Shown: positions 51,140 to 60,398, counted from the first letter of the stretch. The stretch is DNA of 64,000 nt from Lentisphaeria bacterium (GCA_017541665.1 JAFXYP010000002.1:26498-90497), one strand, 5' to 3'. Numbers and translations are program-made. Notes: generated by a model from the letters alone, not told the origin.

Positions 51140-52522
51140 CCAGCCGAAAAAACGTTCTTCCATGTGCCGTGCATGGGGCGGCAGAGGGTCGACTGCGCAC
51201 GGCGGTTCGCTGGTGCGCCCCGCCGCGTGGACCGCCAATGCAAGTGCCCAGAACCGGTCGGAATGCCCGTATTCGTCGCGCTCCGCGTCGTATCGCACGT
51301 TTCCGGCGGCGGTCACGCTCCGCACGATCTTATGCAGATCGCGCCGCAGCACGTCGTCGGCCAGGATGCGGATGCCGCGCGATTCGAACGCTGCCCGTAC
51401 CGGCATGGCCAGCGCGGCCTTTACCGGGCCTGTGAAAGTCACGCTTTCCACGCGATATTTCCCATGACGTTCCTGCATTTCCTCCGCCAGCATCATCCCG
51501 ATTCCGGTCGCGTCGATGCAGAGGCGTTCCAATCGGGCGTCGTCGAGGCGGCGCGCCAGGGCGTCCGCCTGCATGCGGAACGGCATGTCCTCCATGACTT
51601 CGTACCCGCTCTGCCACAGGATGTCCCCGATGCGCGTCAACTCGAAATACACGCCGACGTCCTTTTTCCGGCCCACGTCGTATCCGGCATACCGGATGGC
51701 CTTCGGATGATCCTGCAACATCTTTTCCAGGTCGTTGGCGTCGTTTTCGCAACCGCCGATCATACCGTAGTCCAGCAGCGCCCCGCCCGCCTCCGCCGCC
51801 TCGATCAGATACTGCGTCCGCCAGGCGTCTTCCGTGCGGCATTTCGCGCGCATCCGATTCAGCCATTCTTCGCGGCTCAGCGTGCCGCCGGTCATGTCAT
51901 TGACCCGTTCCGCGAATCCTTCCTCCACGGCGTCCAGAATGCTGGTCCTGTGAACGCTCCATCCCATTGCGTTCGCGCCGTGTTCCGCCTCGTGAAGCAT
52001 CCGGCAGAACGGCGATTCGCTGCTCCCGTCCACGTTCAGTGCGGACACCATTTCCAACTGGCCGCCCCATGTGGTGCACGGCAGCGCCATGTCGATTACC
52101 TTGCCGCTGTCCTTGTGCAGGTCCGCCTCGTCGATCAGGATGTCCCCGCCCTTTCCGGCGAATGCCTCGGGCGTGCTGGACAGGCTGATGACCCGGCTGC
52201 CGTTGCCGTATTCCGCCGTGTAGGCGCGGATGCCGTGCAGCGGGTCGATCACGGTCGCTTTTTCTCCGGCCAGTCCGTGGCAGACCGCGTTTGCCGCCGC
52301 CGCCCATTTCGCGATGTAGTCCGTGATGAACTCGCGGGCTGTGAATTCGTCGCGGCTGGTGACCCACTGCACGGTCCCCGGCCGCCGCAGGCATTTGTCG
52401 TTCACACGGAAACTGGTGGCATACGTGATGCCGATCCGTCTCGATTTCGCATACAGCTTCATCCGGGCGTCATCCAGGATCCAGCGTCTTTGGTATGGCA
52501 GGAAATACTCCGTCAACTTCAT
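51137..52522 (-). CDS. Phage terminase large subunit, Mu gp28-like
   Basis: A 461-residue packaging motor subunit. The ATPase has a deviant Walker A AKSRRIGIT (25-33), typical for Mu-like terminases, and Walker B DILIDEAD (127-134). The nuclease domain shows acidic residues in YDVGRKKDVG, CIDATGIG and GHSDRFWALA. The start at 52522 follows AGGAGAAAAG; the longer frame begins with TTG at 52564 and is less likely. No small terminase gene is recognised upstream, and no portal gene follows. The last residues overlap the double-hairpin repeat. Confidence 0.9.
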   Translation of the reverse strand: MKLTEYFLPYQRRWILDDARMKLYAKSRRIGITYATSFRVNDKCLRRPGTVQWVTSRDEFTAREFITDYIAKWAAAANAVCHGLAGEKATVIDPLHGIRAYTAEYGNGSRVISLSSTPEAFAGKGGDILIDEADLHKDSGKVIDMALPCTTWGGQLEMVSALNVDGSSESPFCRMLHEAEHGANAMGWSVHRTSILDAVEEGFAERVNDMTGGTLSREEWLNRMRAKCRTEDAWRTQYLIEAAEAGGALLDYGMIGGCENDANDLEKMLQDHPKAIRYAGYDVGRKKDVGVYFELTRIGDILWQSGYEVMEDMPFRMQADALARRLDDARLERLCIDATGIGMMLAEEMQERHGKYRVESVTFTGPVKAALAMPVRAAFESRGIRILADDVLRRDLHKIVRSVTAAGNVRYDAERDEYGHSDRFWALALAVHAAGRTSEPPCAVDPLPPHARHMEERFFGW

Positions 52523-53224
52523 CTTTTCTCCTGTCTCGTTTTCCGTCTGCGTGTTCGTTTCCAAATCGTGTCCATGATGATGGACGAGAGTCCGTGCAGG
52601 CGGCGCGAAGGTCTTTTCCCGCCTTCATTTCCGTGCGGTCCCACATCTTCCATTTCCCTTTTTCGAGGCTTTTTCCGGATCTACCCTGCCGCTGGAAATC
52701 ATGCTTCCGGCCCACTTGCGCCGCTGCACGGACTCTTCATCAGAGGGGCATGTTTTGTGTTTTCGGTCTGTTCCGCGTTGTAATTTTCTGCTGTCTCAAT
52801 TGCTTGCGTCGGACAAACACTTTCCCCTTTTTCCGTTTCCGGGTTCATATCGACGGAAAATGCATCCCCTTTTGAAACCGGGGAAAATCCTTCGAAGGGA
52901 GGATTGCGTTTCATCTTGCAAACATGCGTTCTTTTTTTTCGATCTTTGCCTGTGGTCCTGCAGACATTGCGATTTGTCCCGAATCCGCCGTATCCCGTCC
53001 TGCAAACACCGTTTCATGTTTGTGGCCATCGCTTTTTTACAGATGTCGAGTTCCTTGATTGAACTCGTCCAGGCAAATCCAAAAAACACTTTTCATCGAA
53101 AACCGGGTTGATTTTATTCCTTACGCATGTTATATTAAAAGATTGTTTGTCGGATGATCGCCGTGGGGCTTTCGGTGTGACCCGGTTCCGCGCGGAAGAA
53201 GACGGCAGACAGGACATCAAATGT
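52523..53224. other. 700-bp region upstream of terminase, 42-bp phased repeats, doubtful ORFs
   Basis: Three copies of TGCAAACA or TGCAGACA start exactly 42 bp apart (52917, 52959, 53001), about four helical turns. A minus-strand frame across them reads as a 14-residue repeat with CLQD. A minus-strand frame 52699-52914 (71 codons, starting MKRNPPFEGF) has a protein-like composition but a poor ribosome site. The repeats could be operators for the terminase transcription unit or a small-terminase (cos/pac) binding site. No known small terminase is seen. Confidence 0.35.
53108..53136 (+). promoter_or_regulatory. Putative promoter of tRNA-Arg
   Basis: TTGATT (53108-53113) and TATATT (53131-53136) with 17-bp spacing, 88 bp upstream of the tRNA gene. 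Confidence 0.5.
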
Positions 53225-53301
53225 GCTCCGGTAGCTCAGCTGGATAGAGCATCTGCCTTCTAAGCAGAGGGTCGTGGGTTCGAGTCCCGCCCGGAGCACC
53301 A
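53225..53301 (+). tRNA. tRNA-Arg (anticodon UCU)
   Basis: 77 nt with encoded CCA. The acceptor stem is GCTCCGG/CCGGAGC, the D-arm GCTC/GAGC, and the anticodon loop CTTCTAA with anticodon TCT, reading AGA. The T-loop is TTCGAGT. No duplicate of its 3' end was found in the window, so no element in this window appears to use it as an attachment site. Confidence 0.96.
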
Positions 53302-53775
53302 CTTTTATGCTCGAAAACGGGAGAATCTGCCCCAAATCTGCCCCGTTTTTGGTGTTTTTATATGCTTGCTATCCTTCCAAAACGCCTTTCGGGTTTTTCA
53401 TGTGCTACGATACAAACGAGAAAGGGTTTTTGTCATGGCCGGCACGCAGATCAACCCGAAGAGAACAGGGAATAGACGATAGGGAAAACAGATGCGACGG
53501 ACAGAGAACGGGAATTGTTCTTGCCGTCCCACAAGTTCCACCGGCAGCAGGAAAGAATTCACCCTGCAAACACGGAACTGCGATGAAGCCGTGCGGAAGG
53601 CTTCCGAGCCGGATTCCATCTGGTTCGCATCGACAAAAGAAGTCGCACTCGCCCGGATGAACGCGATGCGAGTTTTTTTCCTCGCCGGAACAGGATGCCT
53701 CGTTTGGTGAGCCGGTCGACAAAAGCGATCGGTCGAGCAAAGATTCGAAGGCGTGGCTTCGGAAAAGATCGGGGA
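53302..53775. other. Intergenic region after tRNA-Arg, no gene seen
   Basis: Directly after the tRNA lies a weak hairpin (AAACGGG with CCCGTTT) followed by T-rich sequence and a tandem AATCTGCCCC, probably the tRNA terminator. The remaining 400 bp give only short, low-quality frames. Confidence 0.4.
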
Positions 53776-54282
53776 TCAGTCCGGGATCTGGAGGTCCGAG
53801 ATCCTGCATTCCGGGCTGTATGGCATTTCTTCGTGGACGGAAGCCCCCTCGGCGATCTTGTCCACGGCCAGATGAAGATAACGGATGATCCCGTCGGCCA
53901 GCAGTTCGCCGTCCATGGTCAGGATCCGCGCCTCCACGGCAAACAGCCTGGATCGGTCCTCGATCAGTTTTCCCGTGGCCAGAAGCTCCGTTTCGTATGG
54001 CACGGGCTTCCGGTAACGGGTTTCGAGGGAAATGGTGACGCCGAATTCCGTGTCGTCGTTTTTTGCCGCCCACAGTCCCCGGAGGCCCATTTCGTCCAGC
54101 ATGGCGGTGATCATGCCGCCGTGGACCCGTCCGGGATAGCTCTGATGCCACGCCCGGTAGCGGAACGGCGAAGCGACGCTCCCGTCGGTCATGTTGTAGA
54201 ATGGCGCCCGGACGCCGAACTGGTTATCCAGTCCGCAGATCACGCACATCCGGCTGTTTCGCTGTTGCCCGATCACTTTCAT
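53776..54282 (-). CDS. PaaI-type hotdog thioesterase
   Basis: A 168-residue hotdog-fold protein. The catalytic helix region HGGMITAMLDEMG (about 54-66) is the PaaI/acyl-CoA thioesterase signature, with the preceding loop YPGRVHGG and the following strand TISLETRYRKPVPY. An N-terminal CVICG pair is present, as in several PaaI-like proteins. It probably hydrolyses an acyl-CoA thioester; the substrate is unknown. It stands alone, divergent from the next gene. Confidence 0.85.
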   Translation of the reverse strand: MKVIGQQRNSRMCVICGLDNQFGVRAPFYNMTDGSVASPFRYRAWHQSYPGRVHGGMITAMLDEMGLRGLWAAKNDDTEFGVTISLETRYRKPVPYETELLATGKLIEDRSRLFAVEARILTMDGELLADGIIRYLHLAVDKIAEGASVHEEMPYSPECRISDLQIPD

Positions 54283-54451
54283 GTTTTATCTCCGAATTCC
54301 GTTGTTGTTTCCCAAGAACACGCCCGCAGTTCAAATCGGGATCCTGCACAAGGCGGGAGAAACGACCATAAATAATATACTTTCTTCCGGCTCGTTTTCA
54401 AGCATGCCGCCCCGTGCCGCTTCCGGTGTTTTCGGAATCCGGGCGGAAAAC

Positions 54452-54480
54452 TTGACAAAAACTGTTTGCCGTGTTATAGT
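54452..54480 (+). promoter_or_regulatory. Near-consensus sigma70 promoter
   Basis: Perfect TTGACA (54452-54457), 17-bp spacer, TATAGT (54475-54480), 55 bp before the start of the zinc-ribbon protein gene. It is one of the best promoters in the window. Confidence 0.7.
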
Positions 54481-54535
54481 AACAGGGTTTCCCGTTAAGA
54501 AGATACTGAAATCGAGTTCAAGGGAGTACTGCGTC

Positions 54536-54844
54536 ATGCCTGCAAGAAAACCGTACCAGAAGAAATTGAAGCTTCCCAAACCGTGGAAGATTTCCAGAGT
54601 GGAACACAAGGAAAACGATTCACGGGTCGACATCTGGCTGAAACACGACCCGCACACTTTCCTGTGTTCCGAGTGCCATGAGCCCGCGACGACGTATGCG
54701 CACATGGAGGAGCGGGTATTCCTGCACCCCGACACCAGCGAACACAAAATGTATCTCCATGTCCGGCGGCCTCTCGTGAGCTGCCATGAACACGGGATCA
54801 TTCCCGGCAGGTTCTTCGCCGAGGAGTTCGAGGAAAACGATTGA
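54536..54844 (+). CDS. Small zinc-ribbon-like protein, resembles N-terminus of ISL3-type transposases
   Basis: A 102-residue protein. The start at 54536 has AGGGAG 9 bp upstream. A basic N-terminus (MPARKPYQKKLKLPKPWK) precedes a metal-ribbon-like arrangement, C-x2-C (FLCSECHE) and later SCHEHGI, with an intervening strand pattern (VFLHPDTSEHKMYLHVRRP). This resembles the N-terminal ribbon of ISL3 transposases, but no catalytic domain follows and there are no inverted repeats. The strong promoter and good ribosome site suggest an expressed small protein and not mere debris. Both readings stay open. Confidence 0.55.
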   Translation: MPARKPYQKKLKLPKPWKISRVEHKENDSRVDIWLKHDPHTFLCSECHEPATTYAHMEERVFLHPDTSEHKMYLHVRRPLVSCHEHGIIPGRFFAEEFEEND

Positions 54845-54938
54845 AGCGGACAACAGGTTTCCCGCCTGCGTCTCCGAGAGGTTTCCCTGCCGAGTGCAAC
54901 TCCATCGGGCTATATCTCCCGTTCGGGTCTGACCCCGG

Positions 54939-55430
54939 TCATGCCCGGCGGGATTTTTTTTCCTCTTTTGCATGGGCCAGATGGATCCCGATATGGCCGA
55001 TACCGAGGATGACGGTCGCAATGAGCATCGGGATGTTTTTCCCGTAAATGCCCAGCAGGAAGAATCCCGTCACCGGCAGCGTCGCCCCCGCAACAGGGAT
55101 CCCGGCAAAGTCGCGATAGAAATCGCGCATCGTCCTCTCGCTTCTGAAGTAGCGGACCCAGAACGCCTCATAAAGCAGCATCGGGACGAACGACAGCACG
55201 AGCCACAGGCACCAGGCACTCCACGGGCGCAGATTGAAATCGGAGAAAACGAGCGCGATGGCGCTGACCAGCACCTCGCCGATCCGTTCGAGTGCCAGAA
55301 GCGCCCGGTTTTCCCTCCCGGCATACCGCCCGTAGTTTTTGGGCTTGTTTCCCGCCCAGATGAGATTCGGGATCGTCAGCATGACAAGATAGATGAGACC
55401 GACGTAAGAAAAGCCGAAATTCATATTCAC
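54939..55430 (-). CDS. Uncharacterised multi-pass membrane protein
   Basis: A 163-residue protein with about four hydrophobic segments (near 8-24, 52-62, 73-90 and 115-150). It begins MNMNFGFSYVGLIYLVMLTIPNLIW, continues with NRALLALERIGEVLVSAI and has a loop with VRYFRSERTMRDFYRDFAGIP. I know similar small membrane proteins in anaerobes but not their function. It is monocistronic with no marked regulatory signals. Confidence 0.65.
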   Translation of the reverse strand: MNMNFGFSYVGLIYLVMLTIPNLIWAGNKPKNYGRYAGRENRALLALERIGEVLVSAIALVFSDFNLRPWSAWCLWLVLSFVPMLLYEAFWVRYFRSERTMRDFYRDFAGIPVAGATLPVTGFFLLGIYGKNIPMLIATVILGIGHIGIHLAHAKEEKKSRRA

Positions 55431-56147
55431 CTCAGATCGACTGCCTGAAACCTATTCCGGTGGTATAATATATCCTCCGTTATGCCGAATGCAAGGGAAG
55501 ACGCGGCGGAGAAGACCGGTCCGGGTCCACGGACTCGACCGGGCGCATGGATTCCTGAAAAGATTCTTTTTTTCTGACCGGATGTCAAATCTGACCGGGT
55601 GTCAAATCCGATCGTGAGCCAGGTGGAAATGAGCTTGCGGGAAGCGCCCGCCGAACGCAGGATGAAAGACGGTGTTTCTCCCGGTTTCGAACGCGTTTGG
55701 ATTTGACCGGATCATGCCGATTTCGGTCTTTTTTTGTGAAATATGACAGAAAAGTGTATATTTTTTTCATTTTTTTTCGTTTTTCGGCTTTCTTTTTTTA
55801 AAATCGGGGTTATGTTTACGGTTAGGGTTTTTGCCATCCGGCAGGAACGTTCACATATCACTATTTGGAATTTGCTGTGAAAACGAGGCGGCGCTTTCAA
55901 AAAAGCGCTGTCCGAAACAACCGCCGCTTTGCGGATTGAACGGGTAATATGATTCGGAGTTTGGACAAAGCATGGCTTACGGCAGGCCGGAGCGCATCAT
56001 CGGCGATCCGCCGCCGCTGTTGCCGCATTTGATACCGGGAAACCGGGCGTTCCGGCGTCCGGACCGGGTTCCTTTTCCTCATGTTCCCGCCTCGTCCCGG
56101 GCGCGGATGCATTTCGTTTTCGCCGCTTCGCAGAAACATCGTGGTTC
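55431..56147. other. About 700-bp gap, no gene seen, small tandem repeat
   Basis: It holds a 17-bp tandem repeat (TCTGACCGGATGTCAAA at 55573 and a one-base variant at 55590), an AT-rich stretch around 55730-55880, and a hairpin GGCGCTTTCAAAAAAGCGCT near 55890. Being upstream of the 5-formyl-THF cyclo-ligase gene I looked for a 6S RNA-like structure and could not recognise one. Confidence 0.4.
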
Positions 56148-56780
56148 ATGATCGACGAACAGACACTCGATCGTGCGGCGGCCGCGGAAGACGTGTCCCC
56201 GCATGAATTGAAACGGGCCATCCGGCGCGAGAAGATCGCGCTGCGCCGCGCCATGCCCCCGGAGATTCGCTCCCGGGCGGACGAGGCGATCAACCGGAGG
56301 CTCCTGGAAATCGTCCGGACGGAAAAGCCGTCCGGTCTCGTCGCGTACGTCAGCGACGGCACGGAACCCGATCTCGCCCCGGTCATGCAGTATGCGCTTC
56401 AGGCGGGCATTACGCTCTGCCTGCCGCGTTTCGGGCAGTCCGGCTCCTATTCCATCGTGACGGTGCGTTCCCTGGACTTTCCGGTGTCCCACTGGGGGAT
56501 CCCGGAGCCGTCCGCCGATGCCCCGGCAGCTCCTTCCGGGCTGCTTGCGGAAGCCCTGTGGCTGGTGCCCGGCGTAGCGTTCGATCCCGCCTGCCGACGT
56601 CTCGGACGCGGCAAAGGCGTTTACGATCGTCTGCTGGCGCGGTGCGCCGGAAAAACCATCGGTATCTTTTATGAACTCCAGAGATGCGCGGAACTGCCCT
56701 GCGAGCCAACGGACCAGCCCGTCGGCCGCGTGGTGACGGAATCCGGCGTCTTTGGCTGTACAAACAATGTCAGGAGTTGA
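56148..56780 (+). CDS. 5-formyltetrahydrofolate cyclo-ligase
   Basis: The enzyme converts 5-formyl-THF to 5,10-methenyl-THF using ATP. The 210-residue protein has an N-terminal LKRAIRREKIALRRAM helix, a central LCLPRFGQ strand and the C-terminal signature LVPGVAFDPACRRLGRGKGVYDR, with the phosphate-binding GRGKGVYD. It ends 5 bp before the rny start. Together with the fhs gene at the left edge it shows an active C1-folate pathway. Confidence 0.92.
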   Translation: MIDEQTLDRAAAAEDVSPHELKRAIRREKIALRRAMPPEIRSRADEAINRRLLEIVRTEKPSGLVAYVSDGTEPDLAPVMQYALQAGITLCLPRFGQSGSYSIVTVRSLDFPVSHWGIPEPSADAPAAPSGLLAEALWLVPGVAFDPACRRLGRGKGVYDRLLARCAGKTIGIFYELQRCAELPCEPTDQPVGRVVTESGVFGCTNNVRS

Positions 56781-56785
56781 CTCAC

Positions 56786-58387
56786 ATGTTTTCCAATGTC
56801 ATCATTGCCACCGTGCCGTTACCGGCCTGGATCGGGCTCAGCGCCCTCGCCGGCGCCCTCCTCGTGGCCGTCATCGTCGTCATCCTTTCCAAGCACGGCA
56901 AGACCAAGGCCTCCCGCGAAGCCGCCAAACTCAAGGACGACGCCGAACGCGAAGCCTCCCAGATCCTCCGCGAAGCGCGCGTCACCGCCAAGAGCGACGC
57001 CCTGAAGATCAAGGACGACGCCCTGAAGATCAAGGACGAAGTCGAAAACGAGATCAAGGAGCGCCGCCGCGAAATCGCGCAGCAGGAGAAACGCCTCGCG
57101 CAGAAAGAGGAAAACCTCGACCGCAAGAACGATTCCCTCGACGCGAAGATCAAGAACAACGAGCGCAAGGAAGCCGAACTCGTGCAACAGCGCGAACGCC
57201 TCGTCCAGAAAGAGGAAGAGCTCAAAAACACGATCGACCGCCAGATCAACGAACTGGAACGCATCGCCGAACTGGACCGCGAAACAGCCCGCGGCATGAT
57301 CCTCGAAAAGCTCAAAGGCGAAGTCGAAAACGAATCCGGCCTCCTCATCCGCAACATCGTCGAGGACGCCCGCCAGCGCGCCGAACGCGAATCCCAGAAG
57401 CTCCTCGCCTACGCCATCCAGCGCTACGCCGGCGACTGCACCTACGAGCGCACCACCGCCACCATCCCGCTCCCCAACGACGAGATGAAGGGCCGCATCA
57501 TCGGCCGCGAAGGCCGCAACATCCGCGCCCTCGAGGCCGCGACCGGCGTCAACATCCTCATCGACGACACCCCGGAAGCCGTCGTCATCAGCTGTTTCGA
57601 CCCCGTCCGCAAGGAGGTCGCGCGCCGCATGATGGAGAAACTTATCGGCGACGGGCGCATTCACCCGACCCGCATCGAGGAACTCGTGAAGAAGATGCGC
57701 AAGGAGGTCGACGAGGAAATCTTCAGCGCAGGCGAACAGGCCGTGCTCGACTGCGGGCTCCAGGGCGTCCCGAAGCCGCTCATCACTCTCATCGGCACGC
57801 TCCAGTTCCGCTACAGCTTCTCCCAGAACGTGCTGAAGCACTCCATCGAGACCTCGGCGTTCATGGGCGCCATCGCCGCCGAACTCGGCCTGGACGAGCA
57901 GCGTGCGCGCCGCATCGGCCTCTTCCACGACATCGGCAAGGCCGTCGACCATGAGATCGAAGGCACGCACGCCCAGATCGGCGCCGATCTGCTCCGCAAA
58001 TACGGCGAGAACAAGGACGTCATCAACGCCGTCGCCGCGCACCATGGCGAGGTCGAGGCCACCAGCATCTACGCCATCCTCGCGAACGCCTGCGACGCCC
58101 TCAGCGCGTCCCGTCCCGGCGCACGCAGCGAGACCACCGAGCTCTACCTCAAGCGCCTCGAACAGCTCGAATCCATCGCGAAGGACTTCCCCGGCGTGGA
58201 TACCTGCTACGCGCTTCAGGCAGGCCGCGAGGTCCGCGTGGTCGTCGAGCCCGAGAAGATCAATGAGGCCCAGGCTCAGGTCATTGCCCGTGATATCTGC
58301 AACCGCATCGAGAAGGAAATGACCTACCCCGGCCAGATCAAGGTCACCATCATCCGCGAGACGCGTTCTGTGGAATACGCCAAGTAA
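56786..58387 (+). CDS. rny: Ribonuclease Y
   Basis: A membrane-anchored endoribonuclease that starts mRNA decay. The 533 residues show an N-terminal membrane segment (about 12-33), a long coiled coil (35-190) with a duplicated seven-residue unit (ALKIKDD, encoded by a 21-bp tandem repeat at about 56999-57040), a KH domain with GRIIGREGRNIRA, and an HD domain with LKHSIETSAFMG, LFHDIGKAVDHE and the C-terminal VEATSIYAILANACDALSAS. The ATG at 56786 has AGGAG 9 bp upstream; longer frames are not supported. It probably shares an operon with the cyclo-ligase and HD genes. Confidence 0.96.
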   Translation: MFSNVIIATVPLPAWIGLSALAGALLVAVIVVILSKHGKTKASREAAKLKDDAEREASQILREARVTAKSDALKIKDDALKIKDEVENEIKERRREIAQQEKRLAQKEENLDRKNDSLDAKIKNNERKEAELVQQRERLVQKEEELKNTIDRQINELERIAELDRETARGMILEKLKGEVENESGLLIRNIVEDARQRAERESQKLLAYAIQRYAGDCTYERTTATIPLPNDEMKGRIIGREGRNIRALEAATGVNILIDDTPEAVVISCFDPVRKEVARRMMEKLIGDGRIHPTRIEELVKKMRKEVDEEIFSAGEQAVLDCGLQGVPKPLITLIGTLQFRYSFSQNVLKHSIETSAFMGAIAAELGLDEQRARRIGLFHDIGKAVDHEIEGTHAQIGADLLRKYGENKDVINAVAAHHGEVEATSIYAILANACDALSASRPGARSETTELYLKRLEQLESIAKDFPGVDTCYALQAGREVRVVVEPEKINEAQAQVIARDICNRIEKEMTYPGQIKVTIIRETRSVEYAK

Positions 58388-58393
58388 CCCACC

Positions 58394-59176
58394 ATGGATA
58401 CTTTCAACCAGGCACGGACAGCATTCGACCGTCACGTCGCGGGGTTCCGCGACGCCGATGGTTCGCTGCCGTTCGCGCTTGAGGCCAAGTTCAATCATAC
58501 CGGCGAGGTCTGCGAGATCACCGAGCGGATCATTGCCGGAGAAGCCCGGTTTTCCCCTCGCGACACGCTCATCTTCCGCCTTTGTGCGCTGTTCCACGAT
58601 ATTTCCCGGTTCGAGCAGTATGACAAGTTCAGGACGTTCCTCGACCGCGCTTCGTTCGACCACGGCGACCGCAGCGCCGCCCTGATCGACGAGCTCGGGC
58701 TCGTGCCGGAACTCCCCGCTGAAGACCGCGCCTGCATCATCGATGCCGTGCGCGTCCACAACAAGTTCGCCATCCCCGCGGATCTCCCGCCCGCGCACCT
58801 CGCCGCGGCAAAGATGGTCCGCGACGCCGACAAGCTCGCCATTCTGCGCCTCATCATCCGGTTCTTCAATGGCGACTGCTCCGACCCGACGATCCGGCTC
58901 GACCTGCCCGATACGCCCGACTGGACGCCCGCCATCCTCGAAACCGCCCTGAGCGGAAAATGCGTGCGCTACACCGACATGAAGTGCATCAACGATTTCA
59001 AGCTCGGGCTGTTCGCATGGTCCTGTGACCTCAATTACCCCGCGTCCGCCGCGCTCGCGCTGGACGAGGATCTTTTCGGACGCGTCCGCGTCCTGCTTCC
59101 CGCGTCGGACGGGATCGACGCCCTGCTCGTTTCCGCCCGCACCCGCCTCGCGAAACTCCGGGACAAGGAGGCCTGA
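58394..59176 (+). CDS. HD-domain phosphohydrolase
   Basis: A 260-residue HD-superfamily protein starting 6 bp after rny. Metal ligands are visible in [22 protein letters not shown] and SFDHGDRSA, followed by VRVHNKF and [11 protein letters not shown]. The set is typical of HD phosphohydrolases acting on nucleotides, but not of the c-di-GMP HD-GYP type, which needs a GYP motif. The substrate is unknown. Coupling with rny suggests RNA or nucleotide turnover. Confidence 0.8.
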   Translation: MDTFNQARTAFDRHVAGFRDADGSLPFALEAKFNHTGEVCEITERIIAGEARFSPRDTLIFRLCALFHDISRFEQYDKFRTFLDRASFDHGDRSAALIDELGLVPELPAEDRACIIDAVRVHNKFAIPADLPPAHLAAAKMVRDADKLAILRLIIRFFNGDCSDPTIRLDLPDTPDWTPAILETALSGKCVRYTDMKCINDFKLGLFAWSCDLNYPASAALALDEDLFGRVRVLLPASDGIDALLVSARTRLAKLRDKEA

Positions 59177-59180
59177 CCCC

Positions 59181-60152
59181 ATGCCGCTTCTGACAGCCTC
59201 CCACCTCAAAAAATTCTACCCCGTCGCGCGCGGCTTCTTCGGCAAGCCCGACTATGTGCGCGCCGTGGATGACGTCTCCTTCACGCTGGAACCCGGCGAA
59301 ACGCTCGGTCTGGTCGGCGAATCCGGCTGCGGCAAGTCCACGCTCGCACGGCTCCTGCTCCGTCTGGAGGATCCCACGGAAGGCTCCATCCTGCTCGACG
59401 GCGTGGAGATGACCGGTGTCCGCGGGGAGGAGCTCCGCAGGATGCGCGGGAAGTTCCAGATGATTTTCCAGGACCCGTACGGCTCGCTGAATCCGCGCAT
59501 GAGCATCTTCTCCATCCTTGAGGAGGCGCTGAAACTTCACACGAAGCTCGACGCCGCCGGACGCGACAAACGCATCCGCGAACTGCTGAAGCTCGTCGGA
59601 CTCAATCCCGACTACGCCATGCGCCATCCGCACCAGTTCAGCGGCGGCCAGCGCCAGCGCATCGGCATCGCCCGCGCACTGGCTGTGGATCCGGCGTTCA
59701 TCATCGCCGACGAACCCGTCTCCGCGCTCGACGTCAGCGTCCAGGCACAGATCGTGAACCTGCTCCAGGACATCCAGAAACAGACCGGTGTGGCGTTCCT
59801 CTTCATCGCGCACGACCTCGCCGTCGTGGAGCACATCTGCCACCGCATCATGGTCATGTATCTCGGGCGCATCATGGAGATCGGGCCGTCTTCGGAACTC
59901 TGTTCCAAACCGCTCCATCCGTATTCCCTTGCGCTCCTCTCCAGCGTCCCGCAGATCGATCAGTCGCGCCGCATGGAACGCATCATCCTGAAAGGCGATG
60001 TCCCGTCCCCGCTGAATCCTCCGTCCGGGTGCCGTTTCCACACGCGCTGCCCCTTCGCGCAGCCGCGCTGCGCCACCGAGATCCCGCCGCTTCAGGAGGC
60101 CTCTCCGGGCAGATTCTGCGCCTGTCATACCCCAGGCGTCTTCCAAAAGTGA
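59181..60152 (+). CDS. Oligopeptide/dipeptide ABC transporter ATP-binding protein, OppF/DppF-like
   Basis: A 323-residue ABC ATPase. Walker [10 protein letters not shown] (46-54), Q-loop in [13 protein letters not shown], signature [17 protein letters not shown], Walker [13 protein letters not shown], and H-loop [11 protein letters not shown]. The C-terminal oligopeptide-type extension has a cysteine cluster ([14 protein letters not shown] ... CACH) as in OppF/DppF. It begins 4 bp after the HD gene stop. No permease, binding protein or partner OppD is in the window, so the rest of the transporter must be encoded elsewhere. Confidence 0.9.
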   Translation: MPLLTASHLKKFYPVARGFFGKPDYVRAVDDVSFTLEPGETLGLVGESGCGKSTLARLLLRLEDPTEGSILLDGVEMTGVRGEELRRMRGKFQMIFQDPYGSLNPRMSIFSILEEALKLHTKLDAAGRDKRIRELLKLVGLNPDYAMRHPHQFSGGQRQRIGIARALAVDPAFIIADEPVSALDVSVQAQIVNLLQDIQKQTGVAFLFIAHDLAVVEHICHRIMVMYLGRIMEIGPSSELCSKPLHPYSLALLSSVPQIDQSRRMERIILKGDVPSPLNPPSGCRFHTRCPFAQPRCATEIPPLQEASPGRFCACHTPGVFQK

Positions 60153-60176
60153 TCCGAAGGATGACGATTTCTAATA

Positions 60177-60191
60177 ATCTGATATTCAGAT
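60177..60191. promoter_or_regulatory. 15-bp palindrome, possible operator
   Basis: ATCTGA, a 3-bp centre, TCAGAT, about 210 bp upstream of the glycosyltransferase gene, in a 246-bp AT-rich gap. A longer imperfect palindrome (TGTGA ... TCACA, 24 bp) near 60290 does not have Crp spacing. Confidence 0.3.
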
Positions 60192-60398
60192 ATATGACGG
60201 AATGACGGATGGTTTTGACGGATTGCCCGTTATCCCGTTTCCTCGCAATAAATCGGTATGACAAAAATATATTCAGGTGCATCCTTTGTGTGATTCGCGA
60301 CAGCACGTCACAATAAAATCATATTGTCATCAAGCCGCAAATCTGAGTTTTCGGAAAAGAAGACGAACAGGTTTTCCCCGAAAACAGGAGACGATATC

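Larger units (their letters stand above)
40446..52522 (-). mobile_element. Phage structural cassette, Mu-type head module without portal, tail, integrase or replication genes
   Basis: Fifteen minus-strand genes, many coupled by ATGA or TGATG overlaps: terminase, protease, decoration protein, major capsid protein, gp36-like, six unknown virion-like genes, beta-helix fibre and small lysis-like genes. The order matches the Mu head operon except that the portal (gp29) and MuF (gp30) are missing. No sheath, tube, tape measure or baseplate gene is recognised. There are no flanking direct repeats that I could find. It could be a remnant, a domesticated particle or a satellite. Confidence 0.8.

Noticed and set aside
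52470..52715. Small terminase candidate (81 codons)
   Set aside because: It overlaps the terminase start, has a poor start context and shows no HTH pattern typical of small terminases.
40446..53301. Phage cassette integrated into tRNA-Arg
   Set aside because: No copy of the tRNA-Arg 3' end was found elsewhere in the window and there is no integrase in the cassette.
55431..56147. Possible 6S RNA upstream of the 5-formyl-THF cyclo-ligase gene
   Set aside because: That linkage is known in some bacteria, but no long closing stem with an open central bubble could be traced here.
60285..60310. Crp-like palindrome TGTGA...TCACA
   Set aside because: The half-sites are separated by 14 bp and not 6 bp, so it does not match a Crp site.
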